From the NCBI RefSeq assembly GCF_938028775.1, contig NZ_CALIZG010000023.1, positions 169,682 to 233,681 of the forward strand: a stretch of 64,000 nucleotides of DNA, written 5' to 3'. The notes beneath the pieces are model-generated. The model ran no database searches. It was not told where the DNA came from and saw only the letters and a list, made by a program, of their open reading frames with translations. Shown piece by piece: positions 24,515 to 32,753 of this stretch (positions within the stretch are counted from its first letter, which is position 1; every line of letters begins with the position of its first letter). Source of the stretch: Mogibacterium diversum_A (lineage in GTDB: Bacteria > Bacillota > Clostridia > Peptostreptococcales > Anaerovoracaceae). The position numbers and the translations under genes were made by a program.

Positions 24515-25408
24515 TTACGCCTGAGCTGCCGCCTTAGCCTTCGCTTCAGCTGCCTTAGCAGCCTTCTCAGCCTCAGCCTTCTTCTTGGCATTGATTGCCA
24601 TCTTAGCGTGTCTCTCATTGTAGCTGTTGATTGATCCTGTAGGACAAACGCCCATACACATTCCGCAGTTCTTACACTTCTCGTAATCTACAGCTGCGAC
24701 GTTATTATTAACGTGAATTGCATCGAACTTACATGTCTTCTCACACTTTGCACATCCAATACAACCGTTCGAACACTGCTTGCGAGTAACTCCGCCTTTT
24801 TCAGTATTCATACATAGCACATGCACTTCCTTCTTGTAAGGAACCATCTTGATGATAGTCTGTGGGCATGTAACTACGCACTTACCACATGCAACACATG
24901 TGTCTCTATTAACCTTAGCAACGCCATCGATGATGCCTATAGAATCGAATTCGCAGACACCTACGCAGTCTCCAAGACCGATACATCCCTGGGAACAAGC
25001 TGAGTTGCCGTTAAAGAAGGTCTTAGCACCTGCACATGACTGCATACCCTGCCACTCAAGAATCTTCTTGGAAGCATCGCATGTTCCGTTGCACATTACC
25101 TGTGCGATCTGCTTATCAGCGCCGCCTGCAGCACGACCGAGTATGTTAGCGATCTGCTCAGCACAAGAAGCTCCACCTACTGTACAAGCACTGCAGCTTG
25201 TTGACTCATCGTTAACTACTGCGTTTGCGTAGTCATCACATCCAGCGAATCCACATCCACCGCAGTTAGCGCCAGGTAGAATCTCTCTTACCTCGGATAC
25301 TCTCTCATCTACTGGAACGTAGAAAGCGTGTGAAGCGATTACTAGCAAGAGAGAAGCTATGAATCCTGCACAAACTACAAGTACTACTGCTGTTATAATT
25401 GCATTCAT
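24515..25408 (-). CDS. rnfB: Rnf complex subunit RnfB
   Basis: RnfB takes electrons from ferredoxin in the Rnf ferredoxin:NAD+ oxidoreductase, which pumps H+ or Na+. The 297-aa protein has an N-terminal membrane helix (VVLVVCAGFIASLLLVIASH), the 4Fe-4S region LPGANCGGCGFAGCDDYA, further Cys sets, and CxxCxxCxxxC motifs (DTCVACGKCVVTCP, IGCAKCEKTC, EKCKNCGMCMGVCP). The C-terminus is an Ala/Lys tail (KKKAEAEKAAKAAEAKAKAA), longer than usual and low in complexity. Last gene of rnfCDGEAB, 12 bp after rnfA. Confidence 0.95.
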   Translation of the reverse strand: MNAIITAVVLVVCAGFIASLLLVIASHAFYVPVDERVSEVREILPGANCGGCGFAGCDDYANAVVNDESTSCSACTVGGASCAEQIANILGRAAGGADKQIAQVMCNGTCDASKKILEWQGMQSCAGAKTFFNGNSACSQGCIGLGDCVGVCEFDSIGIIDGVAKVNRDTCVACGKCVVTCPQTIIKMVPYKKEVHVLCMNTEKGGVTRKQCSNGCIGCAKCEKTCKFDAIHVNNNVAAVDYEKCKNCGMCMGVCPTGSINSYNERHAKMAINAKKKAEAEKAAKAAEAKAKAAAQA

Positions 25409-25420
25409 CTATACCCCTCC

Positions 25421-26002
25421 TTACTGGAATAATCCTGAGAATCCCATGAATGAAAGCGAGAGGATTGTTGCACTTACGAGTACCATTGGAACTCCCTTAA
25501 ATGCAGCAGGTACGCCCTCTTCATTCCAGAGCTTCTCTTCACGAACACCTGCAAACAGTACCATCGCAAGGCCGAAACCAACTCCAGCTCCAGCTGTGTA
25601 AACGATAGCCTGAATGTATGTGTAGTTATAGTTGATAGCGTTAATTGTCGCACCGAGGATAGCGCAGTTTGTTGTGATCAACGGAAGGTAGATACCGAGC
25701 GACTTCTGAAGCGCTGGCATAAACTTCTTCATGAACATCTCAACGAACTGTACTAGAGCCGCGATTACGAGGATAAACACTACAGTCTGTAGATATGCGA
25801 TATCTAGCTTATTAAGTACCTGTTGGATTGGCCACGTTGTAATTTCCGCAATTACCATTACGAATATTACCGCACCACTCATACCAACCGCCGATTCCAT
25901 CTTGTTAGAAACTCCGAGGAATGAGCAGATTCCGAGGAACTGCGATAGCAGGAAGTTATTTACAAGAACGATCGACATAAAGATGATAACTAAATTTAAC
26001 AT
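25421..26002 (-). CDS. rnfA: Rnf complex subunit RnfA
   Basis: This 193-aa integral membrane protein has six helices and the RnfA signature VLVNNFLLSQFLGICSFLGV near the N-terminus, where the Cys may hold a membrane-embedded Fe-S cluster shared with RnfE. Another signature is LGIYLPLITTNCAILGATIN. It starts at the last base of the rnfE stop region (overlap at 26002), so the two are translationally coupled. Confidence 0.95.
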   Translation of the reverse strand: MLNLVIIFMSIVLVNNFLLSQFLGICSFLGVSNKMESAVGMSGAVIFVMVIAEITTWPIQQVLNKLDIAYLQTVVFILVIAALVQFVEMFMKKFMPALQKSLGIYLPLITTNCAILGATINAINYNYTYIQAIVYTAGAGVGFGLAMVLFAGVREEKLWNEEGVPAAFKGVPMVLVSATILSLSFMGFSGLFQ

Positions 26003-26706
26003 TATGCCTCAGCTCCTTTCTCCTCTGCTGCAACTTCCTTAGCTTCTGCTAGGTTGCATGAATTGTACATTGGGCATGTGCCACAGCTAAACGATTTCTT
26101 CTTGAGAGCCTTGCCATTAGTGAGTACATTTAGTACTGCGATGAGAACTCCGAATACGAAGAAACCACCAGGTGCGAGGTTGAAAAATCCGATTGGCGTG
26201 AACCATGAACCGAATACTGTCATACCAAACCACGTTCCTGCTCCGAGTAGCTCTCTGATTGTACCCATTACTGTAAGTGTGAGCGTGAATCCGAGACCCA
26301 TTCCGATTCCGTCTAGAGCAGAATCAAATACAGTGTTCTTGTTAGCAAACGCCTCAGCTCTTCCGAGGATGATACAGTTTACTACGATTAGAGGAATGAA
26401 TAGACCTAGCGACTTATAAAGTGCTGGCACGTATGCCTCTAGCAAGAACTGAACTACTGTTACGAATCCAGCAATTACTACGATGTAGCACGGGATTCTT
26501 ACTTTGTCAGGAATAACCTTACGAAGTAGTGATATTACTACGTTAGCTGCAATCAGTACCGCTGTAGTTGAGAGTCCCATACCAAGACCGTTCGAAGCGG
26601 ATGAAGATGTAGCTAGTGTAGGGCAGGTACCGATTAGAAGAACCAATACTGGGTTCTCTTTGATGATACCGTTTGTGATGATAGATAATTTACTCTTATT
26701 GCTCAT
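26002..26706 (-). CDS. rnfE: Rnf complex subunit RnfE
   Basis: This 234-aa membrane protein is homologous to RnfA with inverted topology. Signatures: KENPVLVLLIGTCPTLATSS (Cys for the shared cluster), LGLFIPLIVVNCIILGRAEA and a long extension with FSCGTCPMYNSCNL plus an acidic tail. The extra Cys-rich C-terminus (CGTCxxxxxC) is seen in some clostridial RnfE proteins. Coupled with rnfA and rnfG. Confidence 0.95.
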   Translation of the reverse strand: MSNKSKLSIITNGIIKENPVLVLLIGTCPTLATSSSASNGLGMGLSTTAVLIAANVVISLLRKVIPDKVRIPCYIVVIAGFVTVVQFLLEAYVPALYKSLGLFIPLIVVNCIILGRAEAFANKNTVFDSALDGIGMGLGFTLTLTVMGTIRELLGAGTWFGMTVFGSWFTPIGFFNLAPGGFFVFGVLIAVLNVLTNGKALKKKSFSCGTCPMYNSCNLAEAKEVAAEEKGAEA

Positions 26707-27288
26707 TTATTTAGCCCCTCCCATAGCCTTATACTGCTTTAGACCAGCAAAAACAGATTCGTGAATAGCCTGTGAGGAAATCGAAGCTCCAGTGATATAC
26801 TTAACCTTCGACTTTGAATCCTTGATAGTCTCGCTTCCAAGATCCGATAGTCCCTTGTACTGTCCAAGGTGCTTTGGATCCTGAGCCTTTGTACCGATAC
26901 CAGGAGTATCTTGAGCACTCATAATCTTAACGTTAGTGATCTTACCCTTGTTGTCGATACCTATCATAGCAGTTAGGGTACCACCATAACTGTTTGAGTT
27001 TACAGTCACTACTACACCTGAGCCATTTACAGCCTTGGATGCCTCTGTAACGTATATCTTATTCTTCTGAACTACCACGAGCTTTCCGTCGTAATTCTTG
27101 AATTCGCCTTTTGCCTCTGGAATCAGTTCGGACTTAGCCTTGTTCGACTCCTTGAGGTTGTTCTTATCGATGATTGGCTTCGTAACACCGTACGCCATAG
27201 CAAGTGCAAATGTAACTACGAAACAAATCAGTACGAGCACGAGGATCGGCGAAATGAAACTTGAAAATGTGCTTTCTTTTTTCTTCAT
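26707..27288 (-). CDS. rnfG: Rnf complex subunit RnfG (FMN-binding)
   Basis: This 193-aa protein has an N-terminal membrane anchor (SFISPILVLVLICFVVTFAL) and an FMN_bind domain outside the membrane. The covalent flavin motif is usually SGAT; here it reads YITGASISSQAIHESV, so the FMN-accepting Thr is replaced by Ser (both have a hydroxyl). Other features: TPGIGTKAQDPKHLGQYKG. It overlaps rnfD by one base and directly precedes rnfE. Confidence 0.93.
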   Translation of the reverse strand: MKKKESTFSSFISPILVLVLICFVVTFALAMAYGVTKPIIDKNNLKESNKAKSELIPEAKGEFKNYDGKLVVVQKNKIYVTEASKAVNGSGVVVTVNSNSYGGTLTAMIGIDNKGKITNVKIMSAQDTPGIGTKAQDPKHLGQYKGLSDLGSETIKDSKSKVKYITGASISSQAIHESVFAGLKQYKAMGGAK

Positions 27289-28256
27289 TATTTCGCACCT
27301 CCCTTTACATAGCTCTTATACGACCATCTGTTGATAAGTGGTGTACAGATGTTCATAAGTAGAATTGAGAACGAAACACCTTCTGGATAGTTACCCCATA
27401 GACGGATAGCCATAGTGATAATTCCGCATCCGATACCGAACATAATCTGACCCTTGGTTAGCTTAGGCGATGTTACATAGTCTGTAGCCATGAAGAATGC
27501 ACCAAGCATTACACCACCAGCACAGAGGTGGAAGATAGCCATGTTGAAGTCACCCTTGTAGTATGCAAGAGCGATAACAAATACAGTTCCGAGGAATGCA
27601 CATGGAATTGCTGGGGAAATCACCTTTCTCCAGATTAGGAAAAGTCCTCCAACGAGAAGCGCAAGAGCACTTACTTCACCGAGGGATCCGCCAGTGAATC
27701 CTAGGAACATATCCATGTTGGATGGAAGATCAGACTTGCTAGCGCCACCAGCAACGAGTGCTAGAGGTGTAGGTCCTGTTACAGCATCAGTCTTAGCTGC
27801 CATTCTTGGAAGTGGCCATGTTGTCATTTGTGCTGCAAACGAGATGAAAAGGAAGATTCTGGCAGTGATTGCCGGGTTAACGAAGTTTCTTCCGATTCCA
27901 CCGTAGAGCTGTTTAATAACAACGATAGCTACGAAACATCCTATTACTGCCATCCATAGCGGGAAGCTGGATGGAACGTTAAATGCGATTAGTAGACCTG
28001 TTACTGCTGCACTGAGATCGCTGATTGTCTGTGGCTTCTTAGCGAGCATGTTGTATATCCATTCGAAGCCTACGCTGGCAACGATACATACAGCTGCAAG
28101 CAGCAGAACTCTAGCTCCGAAAATATATGTGCTGGCAACTAGTGCTGGAAGCATTGCAAGCAGAACAGTTCCCATTAATTTGGTAGTATCTTCATCTGTA
28201 ACAATGTGTGGAGATGTGGATACTATCAGATTGTTATGAAATTTCTTATTATCCAT
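27288..28256 (-). CDS. rnfD: Rnf complex subunit RnfD
   Basis: This 322-aa membrane subunit resembles NqrB. Signatures: HNNLIVSTSPHIVTDEDTTK at the start, YGGIGRNFVNPAITARIFLF, and the flavin-linked Thr region TDAVTGPTPLALV, with later helices ending NICTPLINRWS. It forms part of the ion channel. It overlaps the end of rnfC by 8 bp. Confidence 0.93.
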   Translation of the reverse strand: MDNKKFHNNLIVSTSPHIVTDEDTTKLMGTVLLAMLPALVASTYIFGARVLLLAAVCIVASVGFEWIYNMLAKKPQTISDLSAAVTGLLIAFNVPSSFPLWMAVIGCFVAIVVIKQLYGGIGRNFVNPAITARIFLFISFAAQMTTWPLPRMAAKTDAVTGPTPLALVAGGASKSDLPSNMDMFLGFTGGSLGEVSALALLVGGLFLIWRKVISPAIPCAFLGTVFVIALAYYKGDFNMAIFHLCAGGVMLGAFFMATDYVTSPKLTKGQIMFGIGCGIITMAIRLWGNYPEGVSFSILLMNICTPLINRWSYKSYVKGGAK

Positions 28257-29568
28257 TCTTCTTCGCTGCCTCCTTTACCAAGCCTTTCGCGAGCTTATTG
28301 GTAAAGCTCAAAGGTCGTCTTGCAGGACATACATAAGAGCAACTTCCGCACTCCATACACTGCATAACCTTGAACTTATCAAGTGACTCTGCGTCATGTC
28401 TCTCGTAGAAATCTGCGTAGAGCATAGGAACGAGCTTGAATGGACATCCGCGATGACAACGACCACAGTTGATACATCCAGTCTCGGTCTTTACAGTAGC
28501 TGTCTCCTTGCCGAAGCATAGGAGCGAACCAGTATTCTTAACAGTTGGAGTCTCATCTGAATGAGTTGCACGACCCATCATAGGTCCACCCATCACGATC
28601 TTCTTAGGCTCCTGCTTGTATCCACCGCAAAATGCAACTACATCAGCGATGCGTGTTCCGATTGGAACGAATACGTTCTTAGGCTCAGCAACAGCATCTC
28701 CATCAACGGTGATTCTTCTCTGAACGAGAGGCATACCTGTTCTGAAGTACTGTCCCAGAATTCCGATTGTCGAAACATTACATAGAATTACACCAAGCTG
28801 TGCAGGAAGAACACCAGCATTCATAACCTTACCGGTGGTCTCATATACGAGCACTCGCTCAGCTCCCTTAGGGTATCTCGATTGCAGCTTGAACACCTCG
28901 ATGTTATCGATACCGTTCTGCTGAATCAGTCTGTTTAAATTTTCGATAGCGTCAGGCTTGTTCTCCTCGACTCCGATGATACCTTTCTCTAGGTTCAAAT
29001 ACTTCATAGTTAGAAGCATACCGTCGAGAACATCCTGTCCATCCTCTACCATAATTCTGTTATCACCTGTGATGAATGGCTCACACTCAGCACCGTTGAT
29101 AACCAGGGTAGTACATTCGTCTAGATTCTTTGGATCCATCTTGATGCTCGTTGGGAATGAAGCACCTCCTAATCCAACCATACCACTAGCTCTTACTGCC
29201 TTGACGAAATCAGCATGACTCTCAATGTGAGGAATCTGAACCTCTTCACTGATTTCCTGCTTCTTATCAGTCTCAATAACGATATGTGTCTCCATCCCGC
29301 CCATCGAGGAACGTACTGATGTGATATCAGTAACTGTTCCAGATACGCTGGAATGAATAGGAGCACTAACGAAAGCTTCTGTGTCACCGATCTTCTGACC
29401 GACTTTGACATAGTCGCCCTTTGCTACGAGAGGCTGACAAGGAGCACCAATACTCTGCGACATGCAGATTTCAACCACATCTGGAATCGGCATCACTTCG
29501 GTCTCACGACCTGCAGTATTCTTGTGATGCTTAACCAAAATGCTTGGTAAATGTTTACCTTGGCTCAT
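28249..29568 (-). CDS. rnfC: Rnf complex subunit RnfC (NADH-binding)
   Basis: RnfC binds NADH and FMN and hands electrons between NAD and the membrane part. The protein (439 aa from the chosen start) has GLGGASFPTSIKMDP (NADH/FMN domain), LVINGAECEPFITGDNRIM, an SLBB region, and two 4Fe-4S motifs (CINCGRCHRGCPFKLVP and MECGSCSYVCPARRPL). The frame is open to an ATG at 29637, but I start at 29568 (MSQGKHLPS), which has GGAAGGG upstream and matches family starts. First gene of the operon. Confidence 0.94.
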   Translation of the reverse strand: MSQGKHLPSILVKHHKNTAGRETEVMPIPDVVEICMSQSIGAPCQPLVAKGDYVKVGQKIGDTEAFVSAPIHSSVSGTVTDITSVRSSMGGMETHIVIETDKKQEISEEVQIPHIESHADFVKAVRASGMVGLGGASFPTSIKMDPKNLDECTTLVINGAECEPFITGDNRIMVEDGQDVLDGMLLTMKYLNLEKGIIGVEENKPDAIENLNRLIQQNGIDNIEVFKLQSRYPKGAERVLVYETTGKVMNAGVLPAQLGVILCNVSTIGILGQYFRTGMPLVQRRITVDGDAVAEPKNVFVPIGTRIADVVAFCGGYKQEPKKIVMGGPMMGRATHSDETPTVKNTGSLLCFGKETATVKTETGCINCGRCHRGCPFKLVPMLYADFYERHDAESLDKFKVMQCMECGSCSYVCPARRPLSFTNKLAKGLVKEAAKKNG

Positions 29569-29635
29569 CCTTAAGAACCCTTCCTTTCTTAGATTCGTAC
29601 AAATAATATCCATTGCATGAGAAAAATTATACATC

Positions 29636-29664
29636 AAAATTCCCTATAAGTCACCTCAAATTTC
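29636..29664 (-). promoter_or_regulatory. Promoter of the rnf operon
   Basis: GTGACT (29659-29664), 17 bp, TATAAT (29636-29641) on minus. It overlaps the last codons of the decarboxylase gene and leaves a leader of about 60 nt before rnfC. Confidence 0.55.
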
Positions 29665-31263
29665 CTTGAAAAGTACACAATCGCTTTCAACTTTAACTCG
29701 TCCCTCTTCATCTACCCCTAGAACCACATGTTGTGCTACTAGTTGGTCTCGGACGTACAAGATAACCGATTTGCTTAGCACTTCACCAGGGCAGGCGATT
29801 GGCGTTCCAGGAGGATAAGGGATGATGGACTCGTAGAGAACTCTTCCCTCGGCGCTATATAAAGGAATCTCTTCATAGGTGTCTGGGATTTTGCGCTGCT
29901 CTAGCCGCTCTATAAGTGCTGAATCTGATGATGGAGTTCTCAGTTCTGCAATCTTGTCTACCGGCTGTGATGCATTCTTGTTCGCCGCCTGCGCTTCGTT
30001 TTTAGCCATCGCCTGCGCTTCGTTTTTAGCTTGCTTATGCGCCACGTCCTGGGCGGCAGACTCGGTTTTAGAGGCAGAGCTTTCCGGTTCCACACCTTGG
30101 ATTCTGCCGCCATGGTGCGCCGAGAGGTCACGCAGGGCGCTAAGCACATCTTCATAGTCGCCTCTCTCGTTTCCGAGCCCTGTCATCAGCATCACATAAT
30201 CGCCATGCGTGAGTTCCACCCAGATGTTTCTCTTCTCGAGCTCCTCCGCCAGTTCGGGGCCGCTGAAGCCGAGGGCTGACATTGTGATGCTGACCTTGGT
30301 TTCATCAAGGTCGATGCGATCGATGAGCCCGAGGCCGGCGATCTGGGCAGCCTCCTCATAGAAGTATTTGATATCTGCATCCCAGTTCTTGATGAGATTG
30401 TAGCCGTCCATCCTGAGTATCTGCTGATTGATATCGAGGCTGCCCATCAGCAGGTAGCTCGGACTCGTAGTCTGCAGCATGCGGAGGAGCTCGCTAATCC
30501 GAGAAACATCTGGCCTCTCGGTGCAGATGTTGAGAATTGCGGAGCCCGTAAATGACAGCAGCGTCTTGTGCGTGCTGTCCACCACAATGTCGGCTCCGCA
30601 ATTCTCTGCCGCACGGTGCGGGAGCCCATCTTCACTGCGCAGGTAATCAAAGAATTTAAGGTGCGCACCGTGCGCTTGATCCACAATCAGAATCCTGCCG
30701 TGCAGGTGAACGATGCTGGCAATTCGCTCGATATCTGATAATACACCGTAGTAGTTCGGACTGGTCACCAGCACGGCTTTGATGCCACCGTCTTCAATCA
30801 AGGCCGCCTCAATCTTGTCCGGGTCTAATCCGAGCTGAAGCCCAGTTTCGCCATCTATCTCAGGCATTATGTAGACAGGATCTATCCCGCCAAGTCTGAG
30901 CGCTCCATATACGGATTTATGGGAATTCCTTCCCATAAGAAGTTTACCTCCTCTTGGAACACTACCTAATATCGAAGCCATGAGCCCTGCACTGCTGCCA
31001 TTTACAAGGAGCTCCGTATGCTTTGCCCCATAGAGCCCGGCGTAGCCTTCCATCATATCCCTGATTCGTTCTCGTGGCTGCTGCAGCGCATCAGCTCCAG
31101 GAATCTCCGTTATATCGTTTCCCACGACGTTCTTGATGAAGTCGCCAAAGCCGTAGATCCCATACAGCGTGCTTCTCCCCTTGTGTCCAGGCATATGAAA
31201 CGAAATCGGGTGAGTCTCCTTATGATACATAAGGAAGTCTGTCAAGCTGACTCTATCTTTCAT
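29656..31263 (-). CDS. Orn/Lys/Arg decarboxylase-family PLP enzyme
   Basis: This 535-aa fold-type I PLP enzyme is related to the short SpeA/YaaO-type arginine/lysine decarboxylases of Firmicutes. Motifs: HPISFHMPGHKGRSTLYGIY, LVNGSSAGLMASILGSV, LVTSPNYYGVLSDIERI, VDQAHGAHLKFF (PLP Asp), and the Schiff-base Lys in VDSTHKTLLSFTGSA. An alanine-rich insert (AKNEAQAMAKNEAQAANKNA, around 415-450) separates the catalytic and C-terminal domains and is not usual. It ends with ESIIPYPPGTPIACPGEV, typical of the family. Substrate cannot be fixed. Confidence 0.85.
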   Translation of the reverse strand: MKDRVSLTDFLMYHKETHPISFHMPGHKGRSTLYGIYGFGDFIKNVVGNDITEIPGADALQQPRERIRDMMEGYAGLYGAKHTELLVNGSSAGLMASILGSVPRGGKLLMGRNSHKSVYGALRLGGIDPVYIMPEIDGETGLQLGLDPDKIEAALIEDGGIKAVLVTSPNYYGVLSDIERIASIVHLHGRILIVDQAHGAHLKFFDYLRSEDGLPHRAAENCGADIVVDSTHKTLLSFTGSAILNICTERPDVSRISELLRMLQTTSPSYLLMGSLDINQQILRMDGYNLIKNWDADIKYFYEEAAQIAGLGLIDRIDLDETKVSITMSALGFSGPELAEELEKRNIWVELTHGDYVMLMTGLGNERGDYEDVLSALRDLSAHHGGRIQGVEPESSASKTESAAQDVAHKQAKNEAQAMAKNEAQAANKNASQPVDKIAELRTPSSDSALIERLEQRKIPDTYEEIPLYSAEGRVLYESIIPYPPGTPIACPGEVLSKSVILYVRDQLVAQHVVLGVDEEGRVKVESDCVLFKEI

Positions 31264-31322
31264 CTTTCGGTATCCTCCGTCTCAGGTGGCAGCTGAGGTG
31301 TAGCTGCCTTACTCTAGTAAAA

Positions 31323-31374
31323 AAGCACAACGAACTGATTGCGACCTTACCTGGCCATCTAGTTCCTTGTGCTT
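31323..31374 (-). terminator. Terminator of serS
   Basis: AAGCACAA (31323-31330) pairs with TTGTGCTT (31367-31374) and GAACT with AGTTC inside; on minus TTTTTTACT follows. The apical part is a loop of about 24 nt. Confidence 0.75.
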
Positions 31375-31444
31375 ATGTCGCATCATATATAATGAGCTCC
31401 GCTCGTTTTCCAATCTAAATCTCGATTGGCTAATTTAGTATCTC

Positions 31445-32716
31445 CTACTTGATCACGTCTCTTCCTACGTAAGGCCTCAGCGCTTCTGGTACTACCACGG
31501 TACCATCTTCCTGCTGGAAATTTTCAAGGATAGCAGCTACAGTTCTGCCTACCGCTAGACCGGATCCGTTCAGCGTGTGTACGAATTCCGGCTTTGCCTT
31601 TTTCTCTCTTCTGAACCTTATATTAGCTCTTCTAGCCTGATAATCTTCAAAGTTTGAGCAGCTTGAAATCTCAACATAGCGGCCGTAGCTTGGCATCCAC
31701 ACTTCGATATCGTAAGTCATCGCCGCTGAGAATCCGAGATCCCCAGAGCAGAGTCTAACTACTCTGTAAGGAATACCTAGCTTCTGTAGTACTTCCTCCG
31801 CATCGTGTGTGAGCTTTTCTAGTTCCTCATAGGAATTCTCAGGATACGCAAGTTTAACCATCTCAACCTTATTGAACTGGTGCTGTCTGATCAGCCCTCT
31901 AGTATCGCGTCCAGCTGACCCCGCCTCTTTGCGGAAGCATGGCGTATATGCCGTGTAATAAACAGGCATTTCCTCTGGCTCGATAATCTCATTGGAACGG
32001 AGATTAGTAACCGGAACCTCTGCTGTCGGAATCAAGAAAAAATCCTTCGCAGGCACATAGAACATGTCGTCCTCGAACTTAGGCAGCTGTCCTGTCCCTG
32101 TCATAGCATCACGGTTAGCCATGAACGGTGGTAAGATTTCAGTATAGCCCTGTTCTTCCGTGTGGAGGTCGAGCATGAAGTTAATCACAGCTCTCTCTAG
32201 CCTTGCACCTATGCCCTTGTACACGGTAAAGCGCGAGCCAGAAATCTTGGCTGCACGTTCAAAATCCAGTATGTCTAGAGCTTCTCCGATATCCCAGTGT
32301 GCCTTTGGTTCAAATGCGAACTCAGTCGGCTCTCCGAACTTACGAAGCTCGAGATTTTCGCTATCATCCTCTCCGCTTGGAACATCTGGGTGAGGTGTAT
32401 TAGGGACGTAGAGTAGCGCCTTTCTGAGTTCCTCTTCCACTTCGCTAACCTCTGCATCTAAGGATTTAATCTCTGCACTTAACTCCTTCATCTCTGCAAA
32501 TAGAACCGAGGTATCCTTACCTTCCTTCTTGAGCTTTGGCACTTCACGCGATACTGTATTCTGCTTGTTTTTAAGCTGTTCAACTTCCGCAAGAAGCTCC
32601 CTTCTCTTGGTATCAAACTTTAACACGTTGTCGATGCCAAAGTCACCTTTTCCACGTCTTTCCACATCGGCTTTAACGCTCTCGAAGTTTTCTCTCACTC
32701 TTTTGACGTCGAGCAT
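31445..32716 (-). CDS. serS: Seryl-tRNA synthetase
   Basis: This 423-aa class II synthetase charges tRNA-Ser (and tRNA-Sec). The N-terminal coiled-coil arm (residues 30-100) binds the long variable arm. Motif 2 is TPCFRKEAGSAGRDTRGLIR and motif 3 is LNGSGLAVGRTVAAILEN. It follows glnA with a 37-bp gap and is closed by the hairpin at 31323-31374. No T-box leader is seen immediately upstream. Confidence 0.97.
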   Translation of the reverse strand: MLDVKRVRENFESVKADVERRGKGDFGIDNVLKFDTKRRELLAEVEQLKNKQNTVSREVPKLKKEGKDTSVLFAEMKELSAEIKSLDAEVSEVEEELRKALLYVPNTPHPDVPSGEDDSENLELRKFGEPTEFAFEPKAHWDIGEALDILDFERAAKISGSRFTVYKGIGARLERAVINFMLDLHTEEQGYTEILPPFMANRDAMTGTGQLPKFEDDMFYVPAKDFFLIPTAEVPVTNLRSNEIIEPEEMPVYYTAYTPCFRKEAGSAGRDTRGLIRQHQFNKVEMVKLAYPENSYEELEKLTHDAEEVLQKLGIPYRVVRLCSGDLGFSAAMTYDIEVWMPSYGRYVEISSCSNFEDYQARRANIRFRREKKAKPEFVHTLNGSGLAVGRTVAAILENFQQEDGTVVVPEALRPYVGRDVIK

Positions 32717-32753
32717 TTCTTAACCCCCATATTATCGTATCTTCCTAAATCTA

